A stretch of 64,000 bases of DNA from Bimuria novae-zelandiae CBS 107.79 (GCA_010015655.1 ML976679.1:90168-154167); one strand, 5' to 3'. Positions 13,349 to 25,985 are shown, counted from the stretch's first letter. The notes: generated by a model not told the origin, from the sequence alone. Translations and numbers: made by a program.

Positions 13349-15500
13349 ATGTGTGCGAAGACCCTTTATTCAGCGCCGATGGGGTTGGAAAAGAGCAAGT
13401 TGTCCTTCCTTGACCTGCCTGGTGAGATCAGGAATACGATCTATGCACAGGCGTTCGTGTTTCCAGACTCACTGCTCATTCTCGCCCTCATCACCACCAT
13501 CGATTCGGATCAGCATTACAAATACGACGGTAGATGGCCACAAAAGCCGGAGCATTCGCCGGCACCTGTGAATCCCAATACATCCTCACTGTGTCTCTGC
13601 CGCAAAGTCGGAGATCGGAACACTAAGTTGACGCAAGCGAAACATCAACACCCTTTCTATAATCGATCTGCCTCAATCGTTCACGCCGTGTGCTAATGAA
13701 ATCACAGTCGAGGACAATGGTTGTGGTCATGTCGATGGCTGGCCGTTCGATTTCAAAGAAACGGTGACGCTCGGGACAGGGGACCTCATTCGCGGAAGCC
13801 TAGATGCCCTTGTTCTCTTGATATTATGTCGACAGGTGTACCATGAAGCCGCATTAGTGTTCTACAAAGATAACACGTTCATCATATCGCACATCGGGAG
13901 CATCGAATGCGAAAATATGTTCTACACCGCGCGATACGAGTACCACGATCCCTCCGGACTCCGAATAATGTCACATGCCGCGGCTCTGTTCGAGAAGCTC
14001 GGCAATCAGACAAATTTTCTCAGAAAGGTGCAGAGCGACGTGGGAACACTGCGTCCTGCCACCTGCGGAAGTCGGACGAACACAAATGTACAGCGCTTGG
14101 TGGACATAACGCCAATATGGTGCTACTACCGAACCGCCGGTCCCCGCTCGAGATAACCGTTGTTCTAGACAAGGGAAGTCCATCAGAACCTAAGAACCTG
14201 TATGGAAATAACGTCGGCCCCTTCAGCCAGCTGAACGCCCCCGATTGGTGGTGCGACACGGATCAGATGACCGATATGCTCACAAAGCTCCCCCAAGATC
14301 CGAAGCTCATCAAAAAACAAAGATATGATTGTGAAAGTTTTCAAAGATAGGTTGAGTAGCAAGGTTATGGTTCTGTACAAGTCAACATCGCGCCACGAGG
14401 CTCCATATCGGCCAGTACGCTTCGGATACGACACGTATGGAGACTTTATGAATGAACCACAGCAGTGTCCAATGAGCTGCAGAAGGTGGAACTACACTTT
14501 TCAACCAATGAACCATTACCTAGGCAAGTACCACGCCTGTCAAGACCATATAGAGTAGCGTTCTGAGCGGATCGACAACGAGGTCACAAGCACTTTCTGG
14601 AAGACGAGAGTTCCATGCATCAAGAGCATCCCGTGTCACATTGCTCAGAAGATCCTGAAGGCTATCTGCCCCGAGAAGAATGTGATAATCAAGGTAGACA
14701 CTTCAAGTAACAGTCTCGGGCCGGCTTCGGGTTTCCTATTTTCTTCCAAGAAGGTATTCAAAGCACCTTTCGAGAGGAGTCATCACCTCCTCGTTCGAAA
14801 TTTCCTGGAGAACCATTCGTTTCAACTGGTCTGCACTTCCCATGAGCATAGGACGACATTTAATCAGTACACGGGACTAAACCGCTGGCTGAGTGCGCAG
14901 TGTCATTCTGTCGCGGTGAGCAGAGCGCTGAGCGGACAGTACGCAGTGGAAATTGAAGGATTGAACTGAGGTTGTACTATCTAGGAGCTACTGAAGATAT
15001 AGGTGCGGAGACACAAATAACGCTAGTCCTAGACAGGCGTAGTACTCTCAGAAAGGTGAGTAGCAATAAAGCAAGGATAGGAGTACCCATCTCATAGGGT
15101 AAGAGCCATAAACCGTGACACATTCCCATGGGCATGGCTATGTGGTCAATACTGCCAGGAAGTCCAGAAGCGAGATAATGCTCGACACAGAGGGTGTGCA
15201 ATCGACTTGGACATCAAACTCAACAAGAAAATTGCGCTCAAAGATGTCCGCATTGGCATCCGATCGTTCATTGTCGCCACGATGTATCTAGAGGGATCTG
15301 TTCAGGCAAGAATCCAGGTCACATATAATCTCTCCGATGGCGTTGAGAGAATCGTACCGAAAACCATCTTCCGTCTATCGGAGATTCGGTACAGCATGAT
15401 AGATCTACTGCGGAATGCAGACTCTATCCATTGGGATATTCTCTGCCCGGAGGTTTGGCTTGATGCCAACGGGGTAGCTGTGGAAGTAGGTGCGCAGTAA
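13349..15500 (+). pseudogene. Broken gene of the 'PGEIRN-x-IY' family
   Basis: A good start is followed by LDLPGEIRNTIYAQAF, a motif typical of F-box/2EXR-like hypothetical proteins abundant in Dothideomycetes. The frame is broken near 13620: the LCRKVGDRNTKL stretch ends and coding continues in another frame to CRQVYHEAALVFYKDNTF. It shifts again between about 14040 and 14120, and meets a TAG at 14556-14558, after which the same frame stays open to about 14970. A further open piece covers 15207-15500. Short introns do not explain the first shift. It is related to the intact gene at 43190-44062, which has matching LYHQVGDGNEKL and CRKIYHEAAGFFFKNN segments. Function is unknown. Pseudogene status is likely, though a sequencing error at one shift is possible. 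Confidence 0.7.
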
Positions 15501-16790
15501 ATGACCAGGACTACATTTTGCCACCACCGCTATGGAACGAGTTCGGAAGCACGATTGGACCGGTGAACCTCTTTGCCTTGGACCTTGGTCGACATCCTCC
15601 CGATTATCTCTTTGCTGTGCGCGGACTTGCTCGAGACTTTCGGTGGTATCTCCAGTTTGTGGGCGGAGCAGGGGCATTGGCGACACGTCATGGATTCCCC
15701 TTGAGACATCTGTGTCGGAACCAGTACTGACTTCCTAATAGACCTCATTGATCGGAACGAGCTTGGCACCTAGGGACATCGAACGCTTCCGTGCTGCAAT
15801 GGCAGCGTGATGGGCTAAGCTGAATATCACGATGCTTAGGCCGGTGCATTTGCTCACTCTCACCAGTTCTTATGCCCTTGCATTGGAGGGTATCACAAAG
15901 AATGCTTCCAGATTTTCTCGAGCTTTCACGCAGCTTGCCTGTCTTTGATCAGATCTGTGAATGTTGGGCAAGATGATTTGGTATGGGATCTTTGTCGGTA
16001 AAAATTACCTGCTCAGATGAAAGAGGTTATGAAATGAGATGCATGTGGTATGGGACGGGTATCATGTGGCCACATCCCTTCACGGCGTGTACACGAGTTC
16101 CATACTTGTACAGGCCGGCTCAGATCTCCTTCTAGTGCTCTTGCCAGCTCGTTCTGCAGTATAAATGTGGCGTAGAGGTCGATGAGTGAATTGATAGCAC
16201 AAGAGGTTGTAATGTTGTTCAAACCGCCCTCACAATGATTATGAATGCCCGCAAAACTACGATATACTAAAACAATTTCATAACGGAAACTCTGTTATAA
16301 GACTTGAGCACAGGCTATGATACTAATCTGCAGCATCGTACAGCGTATAGCGTAGTTGCCCCAGGTTACAAACTAGCCCATATGAGGTGACGCAGCCCCT
16401 AACTCGCCTTCCCCAAAATTTCCCACGGCCCAATTCCAACCTTACTCATAAACCCCATTTCCCATCTGCTCACCCTGTCCGCTACAATGGTCCGGCGCGA
16501 ACGTTCTGTTGGTATCAAACCTGCGCAACACTGCTACGGCTTTCACCGCCATGCAGTTTGCCTGCGGTTTGTTGCGCAGTTTGCCTGCGGTTTGTTGCGC
16601 TAGTCCTGATCGGGCTAGCAGGGAACAAACCACGCTTGATAAATACTTCTCACAATAGCCCACCACAATAGATCTGCAATCAAGAATCAAATCAATACCA
16701 CATCGTTGCAACGAAGTCTTGATCCAACAGCCTATTGCCGTATCAACACGTTCCTACCTCTACTAGCACAAAAACAACCTATTAATTAAC
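15501..16790. other. Intergenic, no gene recognised
   Basis: Short open frames only. Coding-like character fades and the sequence becomes AT-rich from about 16780. The one notable structure is the short direct duplication listed separately. Confidence 0.45.
16553..16598 (+). repeat. Perfect 23-bp tandem duplication
   Basis: The unit GCAGTTTGCCTGCGGTTTGT (plus TGC) occurs twice in a row, at 16553-16575 and 16576-16598, without a mismatch. It lies just outside the AT-rich transposon block and looks recent. Confidence 0.85.
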
Positions 16791-17029
16791 TTTAGCTAAT
16801 AAGTTAGTATATATTTATCAATTTTTAATAATTTATTTTTATAAGTACTAAAGCTAATATTAGGGATTAATATTTAAAAAGCTAAAAATATAGAAACTAT
16901 AGTATTTAGTAAGTTAGTTATATAAGTGTATATTACTACTTATTTAAATAAGTAAAAAACTTAAAACTAACTCTTAGTATAATACTATAACGTACTTTAT
17001 AAGTAAGTATATTATACAAGCGAGTGCAT
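16791..17029. other. AT-rich RIP-type sequence at the left edge of the transposon block
   Basis: Composition changes abruptly here to long A/T-rich runs with almost no CpA or TpG. I could not assign it to a family. If the pogo copy at 25986-26715 was interrupted by the neighbouring element, its missing 5' half should lie here, but I cannot recognise it. Confidence 0.4.
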
Positions 17030-18184
17030 CACTCTGCCAAGACCCTACTAAAATCTACACTTTATATAATAGTATAAAACGCGTATAAATAGTTATAAGA
17101 AATTATAATAAAGCTAATTTACTTAAAATTTACTTTTACTTTTTTTTATACTTGTGTACGAATTATACCTAGCCTTACTATAGTATTTACAGCGCTATTA
17201 AATTAATTTACTTTTATTAGCGTATACCTTTTTTTTTCTTTTATTTATTACTACGCCCTATAAAGTCCTTTAAGATAGCTAGTTATTAACTATTAGTAGC
17301 TATAAGGGCTTTTTTACTATAATTACTTTTTCTTATGTAATATCTATCGCGTAGTAGCCTTACTAGTAGCTTAAAGCTTAATAATTTACTTTTACGCTAA
17401 TACTAGCTTATATACTACCACTATTATATTTTTTCCTATTTTTTAACGGCTTTAACTATACTTATTAGAGACCTATTTAGGTACCTCTAAATTCTCTCCT
17501 TTACTAGCGTTAATTATAACCTAAACTCTAAAGTATTACTTAGTATTTATAACTACTATATACTATTAAATATAATATAATGTAAAGGCGTACGCAGGCG
17601 AATATTAAGGTTTAATATTATAATTTATAAATTTAATAAAACTAGGCTAGCACCTTAAAAATCTTTTTAAATATTACTTTAAGTAATTATAGCTTAAAAA
17701 GTAGTAATAAAGTAAGATAGAAACTTAATTTTAGTAATATATATAATTTAGTCACGTATTAGATCTTTAGCTTAGCGCCTATACACCTTCTTTAAAGGCG
17801 AGAAATAACCTATATTAAGTAGCTATAAGAGATGCGACAAATAGAGAGGTATATAAAAAGAAAAATTTTTATTATTCTTATAGTATTATTAGAATTTAAG
17901 AAAGTTATAGCTCTTATAGCTATTAATAATAAATAAACGCGCTATACTAATAATACACCTTATTATATACTTATTAAAGTACTTTAGCTAACGTAGGCTA
18001 AGCTTATTTACTATTTAGCTATCTTTAAAGACTTTAAAAATTTGGTTATAAGACAGATTCTTTTCCTAGTACTAAAGAGAAAGGTAGTACTTACCTTAAA
18101 AAAATAATAAAAGGTAGGATTATCTGTCCTATCGCGTTAATATTTTAAGTAACTATAGTCTACTTTTAATTATCCTATTATATG

Positions 18185-18658
18185 TGTTATGAGGCTCTCA
18201 CACCTTAGTCCGGTCCAGGTTAGGGCGGTAAGGTATCGTGGTGCTTCACGGATTATTTAGTAGTATAAGTTAATGCGACACTTAGCGCGGCTAGACAATT
18301 TAATCTTATAACAAAGTAAGATAACTATTAGTCTATATAGGAGAACGTACTCGCACAGAAGATATATAAGTTAACTACGAAGAGAGAAACAACATAGAAG
18401 AACTATCACACTATATACTAGTCTACTTCTTCCTTGTAGTCCCGCCAAGACGTCTTTCTCTAAGGTAGTCCGTAGGACTTCCTATAGTCCTGTACTTTAC
18501 GCGGGACTTCTCGCTTACACAGGACTTTATCACGTGACTACTAACCTAAGCTGCCCCGCGCCTTGTTATGTCCCGTTAACTTTACTACTTTGCTAGTAAT
18601 TACTCTCTTAGCGTAATTATCTAGCTTCTTTATTCTTATAGGGTTTGTGGTCGTAACA
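18185..18658 (-). repeat. LTR (3' LTR in element orientation)
   Basis: Starts TGTTATGAGG and ends GGTCGTAACA. It is 474 bp, the same length as its partner at 24866-25339. By eye I count about 43 differences between them, all transitions and no indels, which is the RIP signature rather than simple age. Confidence 0.93.
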
Positions 18659-18884
18659 CTATCCCCCTCTTTAAGGTTATTATCTTAATACCTTGCTTCG
18701 TCGTGCTGCTGTGCTGTTAGCGCGTAGGTACTAGTTACTATAAAGGTGCGCATCCCTGCGTTCTAAGGCAAATTATAGCCTCCTCTTAATTTCCCTCGCC
18801 TTACTAACTATGCTAAAAGCCCCCTATTTGTCCCTTGCGACTCGTCGCGCTCGTACGTAAAAGGTAGAAGCTTAGGGCCTAAAG

Positions 18885-19430
18885 ATGGCGTCTAGTTGTA
18901 AGCGTTATTAGAAGAAAAAGTTACGGTATTTCGTTAACGCTACTTTTAGGCAGTGTGCGGGCTGTCTCGCAGCCTATGCTAAGTGTAGTCTATGGATTCC
19001 TAAGAAGGATTAGGAGCGCGTTTAAGAGGAGAAACGCAAGAAGCGTTTAGAATTGCTTATAGCTAAAGAGCGCTAGGCCCTTGCTGCAGAGGAGTCTACT
19101 CGCTTAGCTTTATCAACCGCTCGTCTTCGGCGCGAGCTGGCGGAGGTGGAAGAGAAGGAGCACGCCTTTGCTTGGCACGATCTCCATGTCGCTAATACAA
19201 TCGATGCTTTAGAAAAACAGGGGGATCTAAAGGGTACGGCTGCCACTAATAGTCGCGAACCGTCACAACCCGCACCTCTAAGGGCTAACTTAGGCTAGTT
19301 ATAGGCTAATTTACTTATTCCTTTTAACCCTTCTGTGTCCTTTAATTTCTCTAAGTTCCTTGCTAATCCGGTCGTAGCGCCTCTAGATGTTCCTCGTAGA
19401 ACTTCTCCAGCGCTGTCCTGCAGTTTATGA
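18885..19430 (+). pseudogene. Accessory ORF with Zn2Cys6-like cysteine pattern, antisense in the chromovirus
   Basis: A 182-codon reading frame from an ATG to a TGA keeps phase throughout, on the strand opposite gag-pol, in the space between pol and the 3' LTR. It carries internal TAG/TAA stops of the RIP type (for example codon 9). Residues 5-34 show C-x2-Y-x6-Y-x8-C-x2-C-x6-C. The two Tyr codons are TAT, one transition from TGT, so the ancestral pattern fits a fungal Zn(II)2Cys6 binuclear cluster exactly. A charged, helical, probably coiled-coil stretch follows (around LRRELAEVEEKE). The 3' end lies next to, and slightly overlaps, the 3' end of pol on the other strand. Role unknown; transcription-factor-like DNA binding is an inference from the cysteine spacing. 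Confidence 0.6.
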
Positions 19431-22400
19431 GGTTTTGTACTAGTTCCTATGTGTTATGGTTCTCTGGCCATCCTTCCCATTTCACTAGATACTTGTACTA
19501 ACGCCTAATTTTTTATAGGTCCCTAATAGCTTCGACCTCGTACTCCTCGTCCTTAAGTTCGAGCTAGGTTTTTAGTTCGGCGTTTAGCAGTGCTAGTTCT
19601 AATAAGGATTTATAGAAAACTAGGTGTATGCGTGTATTTATAGGTAACTATAGTTTAAAATTTACTAGTCCTCTAACCTCTTAAACTTTAAATAGTCCTT
19701 TTTAAAAGTTATCTAGTTTTTTGCTTAGCCTTATTATCTTAAGATTTTTTTGTAAGAGGAGGACTCTATCCCCCTCCTTAAAGGTTAGTCTTATAATCCT
19801 TTTCTTATTCACCTATCGCGCTATTTATTTATTACGCCGCGCGATATTCTCGTGTAGTGTTTTATATAGATCCTATATAAGTTTAGCTTTGTTGGCTGCG
19901 TTCTTTGCTATACTCTAGATGTCTAATGGATCCTGGTGAGTCGTCAGTTCACATCCATGGTTGGCATAATATGGCGAGTACCCCGTAGTCGCCGATCTTG
20001 CGCTATTGTATGCCAGCTAGGCTATTAGCAATAGCTTAACCCAGTTATCTTAAAGCTTATTTACATACATTTAGAGATATTGTTCTAACGTTTAGTTTAT
20101 TCGCTTAGTTTAGCCATCTATTTCGGGGTGGAAGCTCGTTATAAGCTTATACTTAATCCCTAATTAGGCCGTAAACGTGGTCTAGTATAATAATGTAAAT
20201 ACCTTAGCCCTATCTATAATAAACTCGTTAGGTCGTCTAACCTATAATATTAGTTCTTGTTCCACTACATAGGCTAGTTCTTCTACTAACATAGCTTCCC
20301 TAATTAGCACAAACCTTGACTCTTTAGTAAGTTAATAGATTATAACTAAGATTAAGTCGTAAGAATCCTTGTTCCCTAGTGCTAGTAATGCTAGTAACTT
20401 CACGATGAAGTCCATAATTACGCTTAACTATGGTCTTAGGGGCGGCTTTAGTGGCTATAAGAAGCTATAGGGCTTATGTCTCTTAGGCTTATTTTTGTAA
20501 CAGGCTAAATAGTTGCCTAAAACCTTCTGTACCGCCTAGCGTAGCTTAGAGATAGTATATTCGTTCGCGATTTAATGCGTTGTTTTAGCGATCTCTAGGT
20601 GTCCCTAATCCTTATCCTTATGTAACTTTTTAATTAGTAGCGGAGCTATCTACTTGCTAATCTAAATATAGTTTTAATAGTCCCGTGCTATTAATTTTGT
20701 AGCTTAGTAGAGATTATACGCTTGGCAATTCTTGTCCGTAAGCCTACTATAATCCTATATCCTGTCCATAGCTAGTCTGTAATAGGCGAGATCCGCGCGC
20801 TATACTTCTAGTGCTAGCGCGAGCTATGTCTTATTATAGCGAAGGGTTCTATCCTTCGCGTAGGTTAGGATTACGACATAGTTACCACTATCGTCTTCTT
20901 CCACGAGGTCTAACTATCTGCTAAGTGCATCTACCGCAGCGTTTACGTTTCCTAGTAGATGCGTAATGCAAAAGTCAAATTCCGCTATCTATTTAGACTA
21001 TCTAGCCTGTCGCTAATTAAGCTTCTTAGTCGTTGTGAAGCGGGTTAGATTAAGGTAATTAGAGAATACCTCTATCTAATACTTAGCTCCCTTAAGCTAT
21101 ACTTCCTATTATTCGAAGTAGTTAATAATAGCGAGTAATTCCTTATTATAGATTTCGTAGTTAAGCTCCGCTCCTAAAAGCTTTCTTACGTAATAGAAGA
21201 CGGGTCTCCACTTCCGGTTATCGCATTCTTATAGTAGTACAGCCCCCAACGCATAGTCCGATACGTCTATATAGATGCGGTGTTATCGCTCTAGGTCGTA
21301 TATCTATAGTAGGGGTGCCGTCAGGAATAGGCGCTTTAGTTATTTAAAAGCTTCCTTCTCTATTTCCTGTAAAGGACGCCATTTCCCTGTCTTTATAAGT
21401 TCTGTTAGTAGAGCGGTGACCTTTAAGTAGTTCCTAATAAATTTGCAATAGAAGTTAGTAAAGCCTAAGAAGGATTAGATATCCTTTACTAATTCTAGTA
21501 GTAGCTATTCTTCTATTATCGCGATCTTCTTTAGGTCCATTTTAACACCTTCTCGGGATATCACAAATCCCAAATATTCCGTCTCAGTGACATGAAACTC
21601 GCATTTCTTGGGGTGTAGGAGCAATCGATGCTCCTGCAACTTCTATAGTACTTTCCGCACATGCTCCTTGTGTTCTTCCAGGGTCCTATATAAATATATT
21701 AGGATGTCGTTAAGGTACGCCGTGCAAAATACGTCTAAGTATTTATATAGTACTTAATTTATTAACTCCTAAAAGGTTACTGGTGCGTTAGTTAGCCCTA
21801 TAGGCATAACTATATACTTGAAAAGGCTGTATCGCGTGCGAAAAGCCGTTTTCCACTCGTGCCCTTTTGCAATTCGAATTCTATAGAATCTATCCTAGAC
21901 ATCGAATTTCGTGAAGTATTTAGCTCCTCGGAGTCTATTTATAAGCTCCGTTATTAGTAGTAACAGGTAGCAATTCTTAATCGTCACGGCGTTTAGCTAT
22001 CCATAATCCACATAGAGTTATAGCCTGCTATCCTTCTTGCGAACAAAGAGTATAGGGAAGGCCGTAAGGCTCTAACTAGGCCACTATTTCCTAGAGCGCA
22101 GGTTCTTCTAGATAAGCTCCTTTAACTCTTTTTCTTATTTGTATATAAGGGGCCTTAGGCGCTCTAGCCGTAGCTTAGCTCCTTCTATTAATAGTATCTT
22201 ATAATCCTATTCCTTATATTTAGGTAAGACAGTCTCGTCGTGTTCCTTAAACAGGTCTACAAATTCCTTGTATTCTTCTAACAGACCAGGGTCGTCTAGA
22301 ACTATCTTAGTCTCTTAGACCTATATGCAGTGCACCCGTCCTAGGTGTTACTTTAAAATCCTATCTATCTTACATACTAATATTTCTTATATCTTAGATA

Positions 22401-24852
22401 GTTAGCTCTCCTTCCTTGCCTAAGGTTTTCGTGGAGTTTCCCTTCTACTAGGGCTCTCCTAAGCCATCGCTAGTGGCCTTCAGGAAAGGATTATTTATTT
22501 AATCTAGTCTATCTATAGATTATGTTACTCTAGCTATTTGTATCCTATAATAGCTTCAATGTCTCCCATCTCTACGATAGTAAAAACATGTTAGCTCTCT
22601 AGGCCTACTATGTTAACTTATACCAGCGCCATCTTGAGGCGTAGCTAACCATTACCGTATCCTTACGATCGGGTCCCGTCCGCGAGTCCTATTTACAACG
22701 GTATCCTTTTATTACGATATAGCATATTGTATTTCTTAACTACTTATAGGGCGATTAGACACGCGTCTGCTCCTGGGTTAATTAGTGCTGTAATACGATG
22801 TCTATGTACTATAATATCTTTAATTAAGCGCTTCTTGACTCTGCGAGTGTCTACTTAATAAGCTATAATAATTGCACTATTACTAGTGTGGCTCGTTACC
22901 TAGTAATAATTTAGTTTTTTGAGTCTTCGGACTCGTTTTAGACCCCCTATAAGGCCTCTACCTCTTAGATCTAACCTTTAAGTCGTGCTAGCTTCGAGAC
23001 TTCCTTAATTTAGTGCTACTTATATTACTGTCGATATAGTGCATAGGTTTCTCTAATCCTATTAGATTCGTATACTCCCGGTATCTCATGTTGCGGGCAG
23101 TTTAGAGTAAGGCACTCGTTCTGGGCTAATGCGTTGTGCCCTAGGCAGCTGTCTAAAGAAGCTACTTCTTCCTGCAGGCTTAGGTGTGCGAAGCACTATA
23201 GGTTACATTACTCCTACCTAATTAATAAGTAGTCCGCGTCTCTTCCTAGCTACGTGCTCCCTATTATTATGCTAGTATTATAAGGGTCTAAGCCCTAAGG
23301 GAACTAGCCTGTTTTAAACTTTTATTACCTGTGTACCTCGCAAGTAATATTAAAATATTAATACTAACTATTCTATTTATAGTGCTTAGCCTAATAGGCT
23401 AGAAAGTGCTTATGGCAATTGTTAGGCACGCTGCACTAGCTCTGCTTTAGCCTATAGTGTTCTAAACCTCCTGGAAAATAGGAGGCCCTAACTCTAGCCT
23501 TAGAGTGTTGTCGGCATCCTTTGCGCGTGCATTGCCACCACTTGGCGTATTTATATCGTTCCTGTATCGTAATCTGGCGTAGGTATTGCTTTAGGCGCCC
23601 TTGTAGTTTTTTTACTAACCAGTAGGCGTCCCATGCGTGTGCCCCTTGGACGATTACTTTTGCCTTATACTAAGACGATTAATGTAGCGCACTGCTGCAC
23701 ATCTAGTAGGTGTCGTTGACTAGTCTTTAGAAGATCTGGTACTTAGGGTCTTTTGTTCCTCTTCCTCTTCTATTGGCTCCGGGATCTCCTGCGTAAGATC
23801 CACTTCGTCGGCTTCTACCAGCGTAAGAGTGGCCATGGCTACTCGTAGGAGATTAGTTGTATTAACCTTAGTTTCCTAACCGTCGCAGTCTTTGGCGAAG
23901 TAGCCTTATTTACTACATTAGAGGCAGGCTTTATCTTTAAACCTCCGTTCTTATTCTTCCTGCGAGATGCTATTCTTGCCCTAGTAACTCTTCTTTAGTC
24001 TATATGGCTGTTTTCCCTTGCCATTTTTCTTTTTGTACTATTAGGCTTTATTAGTTATAATAATATCTCCGTCCTAGTCTCTTCCTGCGGGCCTGGATTA
24101 ATTCTCTTTTTTAGTAAGTAGCCTAGTACTATGCTACTTTTCCAGCTTGCGTTTATATAGGCAATTATCTACTTTAATTACATCGTCGATAAGTTCTTCT
24201 AGGTCGTCTACTTTTCCTTGGTAGACTAATTTGTCTTTGACCGATTCTTTTAGTCTATTATAGTAGGCAATTATAAGTAGGGCTTCCCCTTATCTATCGA
24301 GTTCTGCTATAATCTGTTTAAACTCTAGCGTATAGAGTACTACTAATTTTTCCTGGCGCAGGCGCTAGAGGCGTAGTTTAACTTAATATCCCTTATTAAT
24401 AGTGCTAAACATTCCTTTTATGGCCTTACGAAAGGACTCCTAGTCCTTAAAGGCGTCCTTAGTAGCGTCTAAGTTACAATCCTCTACTTTGCCATTCTTA
24501 AGGAAGTTATTAATTATTAGTCTAGCCTACGCAGCTGCCTTGTCTTGCATGTTTATATAAGTAACTAGGATTTTATCTTATTCCGTGTTAAACTTTCCTA
24601 GGTTATAGCGGATAAATAGTTCTATCTGGGTTAGGAACGTTCCTGGGTGGCCCTTTCTAGAATAGGGTTTAGGCTTTAGGACCTTTAGTTAATGCTTCGC
24701 ATTTTCCTATTAGCTTATCTTCTCGCTTATTTAGTTGATAATTTCCTGTAGCTAGGCTATCTAAGCCACTTATTTAATAACTATCTCTCTTAGGGTCTTT
24801 TCCTTAGGTGCCGGAGCTGCGGTGGTCGAACCAGGTCCTGCCATTATACTAT
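19385..24852 (-). pseudogene. Chromovirus gag-pol remnant
   Basis: Read leftward. An ATG near 24844 begins MAGPGSTTAAPAPKEK. Gag follows, with a degraded zinc knuckle (ACL-CSK-GYFAKDC) near 23900. Reverse transcriptase lies near 21650-22020: the [12 protein letters not shown] block is followed by YLNDILIY, where the catalytic YLDD has become YLND. The integrase zinc segment (CYKNKPKRHKPY) is near 20490, and the catalytic core follows leftward to about 19950. A chromodomain (YKYLVKWEGWPENHNT) lies near 19450-19500. Most Gln positions and several Trp positions are stop codons. No reading frame is intact, so the element is not autonomous. Confidence 0.88.
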
Positions 24853-24865
24853 AGGGTAGTTAAAG

Positions 24866-25339
24866 TGTTATAAGGCTCTTACACCTTAGTCTAGTCTAAG
24901 TTAGGGTGGTAAGGTATCGTAGTGCTTTATAAATTATTTAGTAGTATAAGTTAATGCGACACTTAGCGCGGCTAGATAATCTAATCTTATAATAAAGTAA
25001 GATAACTATTAGTTTATATAGGAGAACGTACTCGCACAGAAGATATATAAGTTAACTATAAAGAGAGAAATAACATAGGAGAACTATTACACTATATACT
25101 AGTCTGCTTCTTCCTTATAGTCCTGCCAAGACGTCTTTCTCTAAGGTAGTCCGTGGGACTTCCTATAGTCCCGTACTTTACGCGGGACTTCTCGCTTACG
25201 CGGGACTTTATTACGTAACTGCTAACCTAAGCTACCCCGCGCCTCGTTATGTCCCGTTAACTTTGCTACTTCGCTAGCAATTACTCTCTTAGCGTAATTG
25301 TCTGGCTTCTTCATCCTTGTGGGGTTCGTGGTCGTAACA
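24866..25339 (-). repeat. LTR (5' LTR in element orientation)
   Basis: Partner of the LTR at 18185-18658. It is followed at once by the second copy of the ATATG target duplication. Some positions are more mutated here (for example TCTAGTCTAAG against TCCGGTCCAGG) and others more mutated in the partner, so both copies were hit. Confidence 0.93.
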
Positions 25340-25985
25340 ATATGCTTTTTAGCTATTCTTAACGTTTAAAGCCTATAATAACTAATCTAGTTAATATTCT
25401 ACCTATTATAAAGCTAGACTTATTAAAGTTATAAATATTCTTATTTAGGATACCGTGCTTAGCTTTAGTATTCTTTATAAGCTAGAACTATGTCTATATA
25501 ATTTTAGAATCTATATAGAAGGCTCTTTTATAATTAGATTTTTAATTAAATTTAACTTTAAGCTCTAGTTAGCGCTTAATAAAGTTCATAGCCTATTTTA
25601 AGCTAATAAGGTTATAGTACTACTTAGCTAGTAAATAATTGGCTATATCTTTTATAATAGTAAGCTAGGGCGGCAATTCTCGCTTATTTAGCTTAAGAAT
25701 ATACTATATAATTATCATTTTTTCTATCTTTAGTAGCTTTATTAAGCTAGATATATAATTATATTAAAAGATAGTTATAACGCGTCTTCTACTTAGCATA
25801 TAGTATTAAATATTATAGATTAATATAACGTGCTACTAGGCTATTATTGTGTTTTATTTAATAGCCTAAAGTACGAGTTATATATAAGTCTCTGTTAGCT
25901 TAGATAGATTATTAAATTATTAAGATATCGCGTTACATTATTAGTAATAGTACGTTTTAGTAGGATCTTGGCAGAGTAATACACA

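Larger units (their letters stand above)
18185..25339 (-). mobile_element. Ty3/Gypsy chromovirus-type LTR retrotransposon, full-length but RIP-inactivated
   Basis: A 7,155-bp element is bounded by two 474-bp LTRs beginning TGTTAT and ending GTAACA, and flanked by the perfect target duplication ATATG (18180-18184 and 25340-25344). Gag and pol read on the minus strand, from right to left, and end in a chromodomain, which defines the chromovirus clade. A separate ORF lies antisense between pol and the left LTR. Gln codons of gag-pol are largely TAA/TAG. The insertion lies inside a Fot1/pogo transposase, so it is younger than that element. Confidence 0.93.
17030..25985 (-). mobile_element. Fot1/pogo-type DNA transposon, RIP-mutated and interrupted by a chromovirus
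   Basis: The ends carry matching inverted termini: CACTCTGCCAAGACCCTACT at 17031-17050 and its RIP-altered complement near 25960-25979. Without the inserted retroelement the element is about 1.8 kb, typical of Fot1. Minus-strand translation gives a DDE_1 transposase with many TAG/TAA stops. The segment right of the retroelement (25345-25900) includes GILNKNIYNFNKSSF, which matches the Fot1 'GILDEDIYNFDE' block with Asp changed to Asn. The segment left of it (17500-18180) includes HLL-LLNIGYFSPLKK, the conserved block around the second catalytic site. The retroelement entered between these two parts. It cannot be active. Confidence 0.85.

Noticed and set aside
17030..17747. 720-bp inverted repeat as the terminal repeat of one very large transposon (17030-26715)
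   Set aside because: Both arms encode the same pogo transposase C-terminus, so they are better explained as two pogo copies in opposite orientation, one interrupted by the other.
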